Source of the DNA: JACRDG01 sp963760985
Lineage (GTDB): Bacteria; Desulfobacterota; Desulfomonilia; Desulfomonilales; Desulfomonilaceae
Length of the DNA stretch: 64,000 nt
Direction of reading: 5' to 3'
Assembly: GCA_963760985.1 (NCBI GenBank)
Contig: CAVXFM010000008.1
Location: 49,343 to 113,342, forward strand
Part shown: piece after piece, positions 9,483-18,203 of the stretch
Position numbering within the stretch: position 1 is the stretch's first letter
How the letters are laid out: every line of letters starts with the position of its first letter
Translations under genes and position numbers: made by a program
The notes under the pieces: generated by a model
The model's input: only the letters and a program-made list of their open reading frames with translations
What the model was told of the DNA's origin: nothing
Databases searched by the model: none

Positions 9483-9957
9483 CAACACACCTCCTTGCGA
9501 ACCTGGCACGCAGCGAGCGATCTTGGCCGCGAGGCCCGGTCGCTGATCGCGCGTCCTATGCTCATGTGGGAACCTGTACACAGAAAGAAGGTCCAGAGCT
9601 TTTCGCGGGATAGCCACATGGAGCACCGAGCACGAGGACAGGACCGCTTTGAGCGCGGACACATTGGCCGTTCGGGATTATGTGGGCCAGGCTTTCCGCC
9701 TGGCGCGAGCGACGCTTCATACGTGATGAACAATAATAAGCCAGATTTCTCGCAATTCTGTACGCCTCTGCGAAGAAGTGCTCAGTTTCTCCCGGACGTG
9801 GCCCGGAGTCAAGCAATCTTCGTCCTGCTTCCTTCACACCATCGACAGCTCACGATTCTGGCCTTTTCCCCCCACAAGTTGACACCCTCCTGACGCGAAG
9901 ATATGATTCCACAACTTCTTTGGGTCAAGGCTACCTGGCGACACTATCGGAGACATC
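9483..9957. other. Intergenic region upstream of helicase fusion gene
   Basis: No gene that I can support. A minus-strand frame at about 9562-9837 is open but has no ribosome site and no recognisable domain. The region must hold the promoters of the divergent DUF192 and helicase genes; no clear pair of boxes was found. Confidence 0.4.
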
Positions 9958-12948
9958 GTGCTGAATTCGTTTCTCCAATGGGTAGAGGAATCCCCCCGAT
10001 ACCAATGGGCCACCGCATACGAGAAGGTGTTTCCCCACAAGTCGCCTGAATTGGAAGATATTCCCGCAGCGCTCCACCCGCGCGTCGCGGATCTCATGCG
10101 CGACTCGGGTGTGCCCCGCGTGTATTCCCACCAGGCTGAGGCGATACGGATTGCACTGGCCGGCAAAAACGTCGTGCTGTGTACCGAGACCGCGAGTGGG
10201 AAGACGCTGGCGTTTCACGCGCCGGTAATGGACCGCCTGATACGAGACCCTCACGCGCGAGCCCTGTTCCTCTTTCCTCTCAAGGCCCTGGAGCGGGACC
10301 AGCGTGACGCCTTCTTGGCGCTCGCGGGACAGTCCGGCCTCACCGCCGCGGTGTACGACGGCGACACCCCGGAAGCGGAGCGGCGGCGGATCAAGGCTCA
10401 ACCTCCGAGGGTGCTCATTACCAATCCGGACATGCTCCACCTCGGATTGCTCCCCTATCACTACACATGGAAGAGCTTTCTCGGCAACCTGTGCTTCATC
10501 GTCCTGGACGAGGTTCACACGTACAAGGGTATCTTTGGAAGTCATATTTCCCAGGTCTTGCTGAGAATCCTGCGGGTGTGCAATGTGTATCGGGCCAATC
10601 CCCAGTTCATCGCGTGTTCCGCGACAATTTCCAATCCTGGTACCTTCGTGTCCCGGCTCATCGGCGAAAACGCGGAAGTGGTAACCCGATCAGGAGCGCC
10701 CGCTTCAGAGCGCCACTTCGTGTTCGTGAATCCGATCCTCAGTCCGTACACCGTCGCGGCCAGGCTCTTTGCAAAGGCCTTGGACGCCAGACTCAAGACC
10801 ATCGTATTTACCAGAGCGCGCAAGATTACGGAGCTCATCACCACGTGGGTGCTACAGGAATCGCCCCATCTGCGGGGGAGGATCAGCTCCTATCGTGCAG
10901 GCTTTCTCCCGGAAGAACGGCGTGAAATAGAGGCGAAACTGTTTTCCGGCCAAATGGACGGGGTGATTTCCACCAGTGCGCTGGAAATGGGCATTGATGT
11001 GGGAGGTCTCGACCTCTGCCTCCTGGTGGGGTATCCGGGCACCATCATCAACACGTGGCAACGCGGAGGAAGAGTTGGTCGGGGAGGAAAGCCAAGCGCA
11101 ATCGTCATGATTGCCGGCAGTGACGCGCTGGATCAGTATTTTATCAGGAACCCCGAGGATTTTTTTGAGCGAAATTGCGAAGAAGCCGTGCTTGACCCCA
11201 CGAATAGGGAAGTGCTGAAGCGCCACATCCCATGCGCGGCGGCAGAGACGCCCATCCTTCCGGAAGAAGAGTGGCTCGGCAAGGAAGGCGTTCTTTCGAT
11301 CCTGGAAGAACTCGAACAGGCGTCCGCGCTGGCCCGCTTTCCTGACGGCTCCTGGCGATCCACGGTCAAGAGACCTCATCGGGATGTGGATCTCCGAGGC
11401 ATTGGGAGTGCGTTCTCCATTTTCATGGAAGACAGCAAGAAGCTCATCGGGAGTTGCTCCGGTCCACGTGTGTTCACCGAGTGCCACGAAGGCGCGGTGT
11501 ACCTCCACCGTGCAAGACAGTATGTGGTCACCAAACTGGACCTGAAGCGACAAAACGCATTTGTAAAAGCGGAGCGGGTGGGATACTACACTCGCGCTCT
11601 TTCAGACAAGGATACGGAGATCCTGCGCGCGCCCGTACGGTCCCGGGAATTTCCCGGCTTTGCCGTACATGAGGCAAACCTCAAGGTGACGGAGCGAATT
11701 ACCGGGTATGAAAAACGGAAGACTTCCGGGCAGGAACTCATCGGGGTGGTAGACCTGGACCTGCCCCCGCTTCACTTTGAGACGGTGGGGATCTGGATCG
11801 AGATTCCGGACAAGGTCAAGAAGGCCGTGAAAGACCTGGACCTTGATTTCATGGGCGGGATTCACGCACTGGAACACGCGGCGATTTCCATGTTTCCCCT
11901 TTTTGCCCTCTGCGATCGTGATGACATTGGCGGCATCAGCGCCCCGGAGCATCCGCAGGTGTGCAAAGCTGCAGTGTTCATCTATGACGGCCATGCCGGT
12001 GGTGTAGGCCTTTCCCATCGTGCCTTTGAAATCATTGAGGAACTCTTACAGAAGACGAAACAACTGGTCGAAAAATGCCCTTGCGAGACAGGATGCCCGT
12101 CTTGCATTCATTCCCCCAAGTGCGGATCAGGAAATAAACCCCTGGACAAGACCGCCTGCCTGGCGACCCTGGAATTCCTCCTGAACCCGGAATCGATAGA
12201 GCACGCGTTGCGCCAACCGCGGTCCAAGGAAAACCCCGTGCAAAAGCCCAAAACGATACGTAGGCCCGCTGCCTCTCTGTCAGAGGCTGCGCAGGTTACC
12301 AAGAAACCTCGAAGGCAAAAACCTGTCATATTCCCGGACTTGGAAAAGACTGAGCCGGCAGAGAAGGAGACCTCGGTGAAGCCATTGCACCCTCAAGTCG
12401 TGGTGTTCGACCTGGAAACACAGAAGCTGGCGGAAGACGTCGGCGGCTGGCGAAATGTCCGCAAAATGGGCCTGTCTGTCGCGGTGGTTCATACGGAAGA
12501 GGAGGGTTTTCTTACCTTCACGGAAGAGAATGTGGCCGAGTTGATTTCCCTGCTGAAGAAAGCAAGTCTCGTGGTGGGTTTCAATCAACTTCGGTTTGAT
12601 TACGAAGTGCTGGCCGCGTACACCAGGGACGACTTGCGGTCGCTGCCCAACCTTGACATCCTGGTAGACGTTCAGGCCACGCTTGGCCATCGTCTCAGCT
12701 TGGACCATCTGGCCAAATTTACCCTGGGTCAGCAGAAATCGGGAAAAGGCACGGACGCGGTGCGGTGGTTTCGGGAAGGGAGAATGGATCTTATTGAGAG
12801 CTACTGTCGCGAGGATGTACGCATCACCCGCGACCTGTATCGATTTGGCCTGGAACACGGGTTCCTCCGTTACCAGACCAGGGACCAGCGTGTGGCCAGC
12901 CTTGTGGTAGGCTGGCGGCCCGATGGTCGTCAGGGGAGTCCGGCTTAG
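9958..12948 (+). CDS. DEAD/DEAH helicase (MrfA/YprA-like, DUF1998) fused to DEDD 3'-5' exonuclease
   Basis: 996 residues in one uninterrupted frame. Residues about 50-430 form a superfamily 2 helicase: HQAEAIRIA (Q motif), TETASGKT (Walker A), VLDEVHTY (DEVH box), CSATISNP (motif III), TSALEMGIDVGGLD and WQRGGRVGRGGK (motif VI). About 640-740 is DUF1998 with a cysteine cluster CPCETGCPSCIHSPKCG, probably a metal site. A lysine-rich linker (about 760-805) leads to an RNase H-fold exonuclease: D818 and E820 in VVFDLETQ, GFNQLRFDYEVL, and YCREDVRIT, consistent with DEDDy catalysis. Bacillus subtilis MrfA (helicase) and MrfB (exonuclease) act together in mitomycin C repair as separate proteins; here both activities seem joined. 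The pairing is inference, the domains are clear. Convergent with the outer-membrane gene, 13 bases apart. Confidence 0.9.
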   Translation: MLNSFLQWVEESPRYQWATAYEKVFPHKSPELEDIPAALHPRVADLMRDSGVPRVYSHQAEAIRIALAGKNVVLCTETASGKTLAFHAPVMDRLIRDPHARALFLFPLKALERDQRDAFLALAGQSGLTAAVYDGDTPEAERRRIKAQPPRVLITNPDMLHLGLLPYHYTWKSFLGNLCFIVLDEVHTYKGIFGSHISQVLLRILRVCNVYRANPQFIACSATISNPGTFVSRLIGENAEVVTRSGAPASERHFVFVNPILSPYTVAARLFAKALDARLKTIVFTRARKITELITTWVLQESPHLRGRISSYRAGFLPEERREIEAKLFSGQMDGVISTSALEMGIDVGGLDLCLLVGYPGTIINTWQRGGRVGRGGKPSAIVMIAGSDALDQYFIRNPEDFFERNCEEAVLDPTNREVLKRHIPCAAAETPILPEEEWLGKEGVLSILEELEQASALARFPDGSWRSTVKRPHRDVDLRGIGSAFSIFMEDSKKLIGSCSGPRVFTECHEGAVYLHRARQYVVTKLDLKRQNAFVKAERVGYYTRALSDKDTEILRAPVRSREFPGFAVHEANLKVTERITGYEKRKTSGQELIGVVDLDLPPLHFETVGIWIEIPDKVKKAVKDLDLDFMGGIHALEHAAISMFPLFALCDRDDIGGISAPEHPQVCKAAVFIYDGHAGGVGLSHRAFEIIEELLQKTKQLVEKCPCETGCPSCIHSPKCGSGNKPLDKTACLATLEFLLNPESIEHALRQPRSKENPVQKPKTIRRPAASLSEAAQVTKKPRRQKPVIFPDLEKTEPAEKETSVKPLHPQVVVFDLETQKLAEDVGGWRNVRKMGLSVAVVHTEEEGFLTFTEENVAELISLLKKASLVVGFNQLRFDYEVLAAYTRDDLRSLPNLDILVDVQATLGHRLSLDHLAKFTLGQQKSGKGTDAVRWFREGRMDLIESYCREDVRITRDLYRFGLEHGFLRYQTRDQRVASLVVGWRPDGRQGSPA

Positions 12949-12961
12949 CGGATCTCCCCCC

Positions 12962-14483
12962 TTAGAAGCGAACTCCCGCAGCCAATATCGAGCTGAATCC
13001 GCTTACGTTCAGGTTTGTCCAGGTATAGGGCGAGTTGTGGAGCTGCTTTTCCTCACTCAGGCTGTACTGGGCATTGGTCTTGAAGAAGTAGTTGTTCCAA
13101 TCGATCTCCACATCCGCGGCGGTGAAAATGCCGTAGCTCACAAGCCAACCCTCGCTCAGAGTGTCAAATTCGTCAACGTGAGTGACTCCACCTGAGTATG
13201 CATCTCTGGCCGACTGGCTAGCCCGGTAATAGATGAAGTCCACCAGAGGTCCAAGAGTCACACCGAACCGCCCCATTCCATACAAGGGGGTCCAACTCCT
13301 CACTCCGAAACGGTTCTCATACACGGTGGCGTCAGTTCGGCAGACGACCGTCTCGGTCACCAATACCACCGGCAAGTTCGATGCCCCTTTGCCGTCCGGC
13401 GCTTCGTAAAACTGTCGATTGGGAAATCCACTTACCCCGTAACCATCAGGAACGATCTGCTGATTGACGTTGCCACCGTTGGGCCGCACATCGCTCTGCC
13501 AGGAGCCCACCGCCCAGTTGTTGCTGTCATCAGACCAGAATGAGAAGGTGTCTTTGAACGCTCGTCTCCAGAGTTGGGCCCTCGAAGTGAAGGTTTCTGG
13601 TCATGGCCTTTTCCAAACCAAACCACGACAGCCCCCAGAAGACGTCAAAGAAGCTCGTTGCCTTCACACCTATCTCCACGGTCGGGCACCACAATTCTTC
13701 ATTGTAATCCAGCGTCTGGATTTCGCCACCCCAGGTGCGCCAGATTCTGCTGGGCACACCAAGTTCCGGGGAAATCGCCACCGAGTCATCGATCAGACGG
13801 GACCACTGGACTGCATAAGTGGCTGTCTTGAGGGGCGGATCCGTGGGCACGAACCCTACAACCTGCTCGCCGTGCGGGTAAGAGCTGGGCACGCCAAGCA
13901 CCACCTGACTCGCAGTGTTCTTTAGGGCGAACACTCCTAAGTCCACTCCGTCTCCCGAGGTGATGTACTGCCCGAGGCCTGCTCTTTCCTGGCCGGTACC
14001 TGGCCAAAAGGGCCACAGAGTAGGAAAGAGGACATCATTGGATGTGTAGTTGCCATTCGGGTTGATGTACCCGTCGTCGTAGTTCCAGATCCCGGACCGG
14101 CGAGGATCATCATTGCTGTTTCCGTTCGGAGGCCCGAACTCCTCGTACCCGGGCACGCCGGTTCCGGTTCCAAAATCTCCCGCTTGGTTCGGCCCAAAGG
14201 GAGGTTTGCCTTCAGTATAGAACACACCCGGGTTGTGCGGATCTTCTACCGGTTCTGCGTATCGAATCACCGAAGGCTTCTTCTGGAAACCGAGACGCTG
14301 AATCGAGCGGAACTGGACACCTCCCTGGATATAGAATCTGTCACTGAAGCACTGCTGTCTTGCCGAAGGCATGAACGGAGTGCACGGCACTGCCTGCTGG
14401 GCGAAGACCGCGCTTCCCAGGTAGTGCGAAGCGAGTGCCACCACGAGACAGACAACAAGGGATATATGGTTGCGCAGTTTCAT
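12962..14483 (-). pseudogene. Outer-membrane/porin-like protein, frameshifted
   Basis: A signal peptide covers about residues 1-28 (LVVCLVVALASHYLGSAVFA). The mature part is rich in Gly, Asn, Pro and aromatic residues, with alternating beta-strand-like stretches. The far C-terminus SGFSSILAAGVRF ends in Phe, as outer-membrane barrels do. A +1 shift near 13575 stops the first frame at 13530; the second frame then reads LWRRAFKDTFSFWSDDSNNW through to 12962. Removing one A of GGCCCAACTCTGG restores a protein of about 505 residues. I do not recognise the family. It could be a beta-barrel protein of unknown cargo. Confidence 0.65.
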
Positions 14484-14952
14484 GAGTAATCCTTGCCTGA
14501 TCTGTTGGGACTTTCCTGAGAGAATTTCTTGCTAATCAGGTTCTTACCTCAGCATTTCCAGATAACGAGTTTATATCATAGCTGTTAGCTTTAGTCAATA
14601 AATAGATCAATAGTTTCAGGGAATTTGGCTGAAAAAGATAAAGTAAGGCTTTATCACTACGCTCCGCGAGGGGCCAAGAGCCCTTTCCCCGTGCAGCTAC
14701 CCCTGCTCTTTTGGGGTACCCATGCCTGCGGCTCGCATGCGAGTCGCGCCGCGGTTCGGAGGAATTTCCGTGCTGCTTTGTGCAGAAGCCAACATACTGA
14801 AACGCATTCAGAATGAGCTTGATTCTCACGAGCGGTTCAGCATCAATCTATCAAAAGGTGGTATTATATCGGAGGGTTGCTCAGCAAACCGAGTCTGGGG
14901 TCGGTGCGCGGCCAAATCCATTTTCCGTGACGTTCCTATGACAATGCATTTT

Positions 14953-14990
14953 CGGGGGAAGGCCCTTCTTGAAAGAAGGGCCTTCCCCCG
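14953..14990. repeat. Perfect intergenic hairpin
   Basis: An 18-base arm beginning CGGGGGAAGGCCC at 14953 is followed by its exact reverse complement, ending at 14990, with 2 bases at the centre. No T-tract follows, so it is not a standard Rho-independent terminator. One arm continues into the 108-bp repeat at 14981-15088. A similar GGGGGAA-type palindrome lies behind ftsZ at 38184-38217. Confidence 0.85.
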
Positions 14991-15088
14991 AACCCCCATC
15001 CCCAAGAACTTCAAGCACTTGCCAGCTCCTGCTGGTCGCTGGACAGGGTGCCATTTTCATGGTTCGTTGTGACACTCCAGGTCATGGG
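14981..15088 (-). repeat. 108-bp dispersed repeat, copy A
   Basis: The reverse complement of 14981-15088 matches 61924-62031 at 103 of 108 positions, with 5 substitutions and no gaps by my alignment. This copy is joined to the hairpin at 14953-14990. On the minus strand it also encodes a short relic, His-Asp-Leu-Glu-x-His-x-Glu-Pro-stop, equal to the end of the radical SAM gene that overlaps copy B. Confidence 0.9.
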
Positions 15089-15328
15089 AGTTCACCTATC
15101 TGAGGCCGTAAGGCTGTGGGTCTCCTGAACGCAGTGACGAGACGACCCAGCGTCGTCCGAAGCGCAGAAGATCCCCAGCCTGAACGAAGCGACACATCCG
15201 GAAGTGAATCGGCATTACACCACCATCCCGGACCACCTGCCGGGCTCCGAGAGCCCGACAGACTAAGTTGTTTCTTGAAGACCACTGTGGAAAGCCGTCG
15301 GGACCGACGCCAGGGTGCTGCGTAGCAA

Positions 15329-15353
15329 GAAAGCATTGCGGCACGCAACAGCC
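15329..15353 (+). repeat. 25-bp palindromic dispersed repeat, copy 1
   Basis: Core GAAAGCATTGCG then CGCAACAGCC, with TTGCG and CGCAA as inverted arms. Other copies are at 39648-39672 (plus) and 63300-63324 (minus). This copy differs from copy 2 at 2 of 25 positions. All three copies are intergenic. Confidence 0.8.
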
Positions 15354-15355
15354 GG

Positions 15356-16861
15356 CTAGTGGAACCCTCCTTCTGTTTTCATGTACAGGATGCCATATTT
15401 GGTCTGGAGGTCCTTGTCCAAAACGTGTGCGCGGTTGAGGTCCAAGGGCAATTGCAGTTTGGTGTGCAGCTTCAGCAGGGCCGTCTTCTTCCCTTGCTTC
15501 ACCAAATCGTGTATTTTTTGGTACAGATCTTTTATGTTGAGGATCTTCTCGCCGTTGATCTCCTCGACCCGTTGCAGGTAACGGGACGTGTCCACGAGCC
15601 CGTATTCGGGGAATATCTCCGAGATGACCACGATCTTCTGGTTCGGCAGCGCGGGATACTCTTTCGAGTATTTTGCGCCAAGCCTCGCGCCAGATTTTCC
15701 CAGATTGGTGATGCAATTCTGGGTCAGCTCCACGAAACCCACCGCGTCGAATATGAAGTAGTTGGCTGACGTAAAGACCCGCGGCACAAGCCTGGGAAGA
15801 CCGGGTGAAACTTTTCCGCTGATTTCCCTCACCTTACCGTCCCGGATGACTTTGACGGTGAGAGGATCTCCCACGCACTTGCGGTTAAGCACTTCGGAAA
15901 AATAGATCTTTTGCCCCAGGGGCTTGAAATAGATCTCTCCGTAGTTGTCGATCTCATGGCCCTCGATCTCGAGAAGGATGTCGTTGACGCGTAGCCCAAA
16001 ACTATAGGGGCCTCCTCGGGGAATAAGGTACGCCACGAGCACGCCTCCCTGATCGGGCTTCAAGCCGTAATACTCTTTTAACGCGGGGAAGAGGTGTTGG
16101 ACCACGTAACGCCAGTGAGGGATCATGTCCTGTTTGTGCAGAAGAGGAATCAGGGTCTTGACCAGATTGATGGGGATGAAATAGTTGATCCGGTCGCTCG
16201 CACTGATCCCTTGGAAGGAAATCCCCACGACCTTGTGGTCTTTGAGCACAGGCCCGCCTGAGTTGCCCTGATTTTGCTGAAGCGATGCCTGCACCATCAG
16301 CCAATGCTCACCCGAATATGCGTATTGGTTTACCTCGATCCGGCTGATTTCCCCCTGTTCGGACTTGCTGATCCTCTCGCCACCCAGGGGATAGCCCCAC
16401 CCCAGGACTTTGTCTCCCACGCGGAGGCTGTCGCTGTCCCCCAGTTCGAGGGGCTCCACCTTGCCGTTGCGCTGTTCCATCGTCTTGAATTCCTCGGGAT
16501 CCATCTGGAGCACGGCAAAATCAGCGGAATTGCAGACGCCCACCAGTTTGACGTTGTACCGTTTCTTTTCTTTTCCGTTAGAGATCTTGATGCTCTGGGC
16601 CATGGAAATCGCATGAGCGTTGGTGAGGATGAGCCCTTGCCGTCCGGGAAAATTCTTCTCATCCTTGAAGAAGAAGCCGCTCCCCTTAATCCTCGAGAAA
16701 TCCGGAGTCTTCCACGGCTTATGATAGTACCCTGATTGCTTGGTGGCGAATATGCGGAGTACCTGTGTCTCGATCCCCGGGGCCGGAGGCTCCGCGCACG
16801 CGGCGGTTCCGAGCAGGACAAAAAGCAAGAATACACACAACGCGGTGAAGCGAGAGTTCAT
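15356..16861 (-). CDS. Trypsin-like serine protease with PDZ-like C-terminus (HtrA-like)
   Basis: 501 residues, secreted: a signal peptide covers about residues 1-23 (FLLFVLLGTAACAEP). The S1/S1C protease domain carries the triad His in LTNAHAISMAQ, Asp in NSADFAVLQMD and Ser in QQNQGNSGGPVL. Further on, GLRVNDILLEIEGHEIDNYG and YLQRVEEINGEKILNIKDLY look like two PDZ repeats. The overall plan is that of periplasmic Deg-type proteases, though the spacing differs from E. coli DegP. The substrate is unknown; periplasmic quality control is likely. Complete and unbroken. Confidence 0.85.
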   Translation of the reverse strand: MNSRFTALCVFLLFVLLGTAACAEPPAPGIETQVLRIFATKQSGYYHKPWKTPDFSRIKGSGFFFKDEKNFPGRQGLILTNAHAISMAQSIKISNGKEKKRYNVKLVGVCNSADFAVLQMDPEEFKTMEQRNGKVEPLELGDSDSLRVGDKVLGWGYPLGGERISKSEQGEISRIEVNQYAYSGEHWLMVQASLQQNQGNSGGPVLKDHKVVGISFQGISASDRINYFIPINLVKTLIPLLHKQDMIPHWRYVVQHLFPALKEYYGLKPDQGGVLVAYLIPRGGPYSFGLRVNDILLEIEGHEIDNYGEIYFKPLGQKIYFSEVLNRKCVGDPLTVKVIRDGKVREISGKVSPGLPRLVPRVFTSANYFIFDAVGFVELTQNCITNLGKSGARLGAKYSKEYPALPNQKIVVISEIFPEYGLVDTSRYLQRVEEINGEKILNIKDLYQKIHDLVKQGKKTALLKLHTKLQLPLDLNRAHVLDKDLQTKYGILYMKTEGGFH

Positions 16862-16943
16862 ACCGGAAAGCCCCTCCTGCGGAAACGGTCCATCCTCAGA
16901 CCCTTGCCGCCGCGAGAATCATCGTCGCAAGAGACGATTACCA

Positions 16944-18189
16944 TTAGTGAAAAATCATGGAGGCAAAACTGACGAACGAATTCTTGTCGTCCACTGGCGC
17001 GTAATCGAGGTCGAGCACGCGGCCCTCGGTGGGATCTATGACGTGGAACATTGTGGTGATCGGCGAGAACCCGCATATGCGTCGCGCATCATCGTTTCTG
17101 GCTACGTCTTGGATAAACGCGTGCACATCGCGGCGTTCCAGGCACGAGAGCAGTTCCGCGTCCCCTCGGAGCGTCTCTGACACCGTGCCCTGGTCAGGAA
17201 CAAATTCGTCGCCGTACCGGGGTCCGATATGGTCCAGATCCGCACTGGCTATGAAACATACAGACTTGGAAGTGCTCCTGCATGCCTCCTTCAGTGCCTG
17301 GCAAAATTCGTCGAACAGCACACGTCGATCTGCGAACGCGGCATCATCGCTGAAAAGGTGATGAGACAGCAAACACAAAATCGGCACAATGGTGAACTCA
17401 TGCCTCTCCGCAAGCAAGAACTGGAGAAAGATCGCTTGAAATTCCACCACGTGCTCGGTCGCGTGCAGGAGTTCTTCTGCCGCAGGATCTCTGCCCAGAT
17501 GCTTTTCCAGTTCAGCCAGGAATTCCCTGTCCCGTACTCACCGTGCCCAGCGGAGTCTGAAAGTCCAGATTTGTGGCAGTGAAGATCCCTTTCACGCCCT
17601 GGTGGCCCGTGCCCAATATTACGTAGATGTCCGAGGGTTGGCCTGTGGCCAGATCGTGGTAAGCCCGAGCAAAGCATCTTCCGCCTGCCCGGATGTCTAT
17701 GTGCGGAGCGATCAACCCTTGAGGCCTGCGGGGGTCGGAAAAGAAGCGTGGCATGCCAGGACCACCATCTGAGGTGAAATATTCCCCCAGTTCCCGGCGG
17801 AGCGTTTCCGGATCTTCGCTGTAGCTCATGCCCGCGTGGGACGAAGGTCTGAAAGGGCTTGACCGATATGCAACGAGTTTTGCGTGAAATGCTTGGGTGA
17901 ATCGCTCACCCTCGAGCAGATATGCTTCATCCAGCTTCTCCAGGAGTGCCTGGATATGGTCCATAAGGATCAGTTGTCCCCATTGGCGGGTCAACTCGTA
18001 TTGTATCTGCCGGAGCGAGTGCCTCCCGTCCAGCAGACTCAGTGCGAAAAGGAACTCACTCCGGACACAAACCATGCGGTCAGCCAGCTCAAACGGATCC
18101 TTTAAGCCGATTGCCTGCATCCCGTCCACCACGACTGGAATGGGGTCGACGTTTCTCAGCTTGGGCCGGTCACCGTCCTCCAGTTTCAT
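16944..18189 (-). pseudogene. Memo-like / AmmeMemoRadiSam system protein B, frameshifted
   Basis: The N-terminal 110 residues (KLRNVDPIPVVVDGMQAIGL, LDGRHSLRQIQYELTRQWG) form an extra helical region seen in some deltaproteobacterial members. The Memo fold follows: GLIAPHIDIRAGG, YVILGTGHQGVKGIFTATNL, then after a +1 shift near 17532 DREFLAELEKHLGRDPAAEE, SHHLFSDDAAF, FIASADLDHIGPRYG and a C-terminal DYAPVDDKNSFVSFASMIFH. The conserved His residues of HIDIRAGG, GTGHQG and DLDHIGPRYG would bind a metal. Function of bacterial Memo is unsettled. Repaired length is about 415 residues. The extra G lies in ACGGGACAGG. Located 14 bases after rpoD's stop on the same strand. Confidence 0.8.
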
Positions 18190-18203
18190 CCATTGCTCCG
18201 GTC

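Larger units (their letters stand above)
14484..15355. other. Long intergenic region with repeats
   Basis: 870 bases without a supported gene. It contains a strong hairpin (14953-14990), a 108-bp element repeated in inverted orientation at 61924-62031 (14981-15088), and one copy of a 25-bp palindromic repeat (15329-15353). The part 15090-15325 looks like degraded dispersed repeat material. The region upstream of the outer-membrane gene (14520-14640) is A/T-rich and probably holds its promoter. Confidence 0.6.

Noticed and set aside
9562..9837. Minus-strand frame upstream of the helicase as a small gene
   Set aside because: No ribosome site or recognisable feature; kept only as a note in the intergenic entry.
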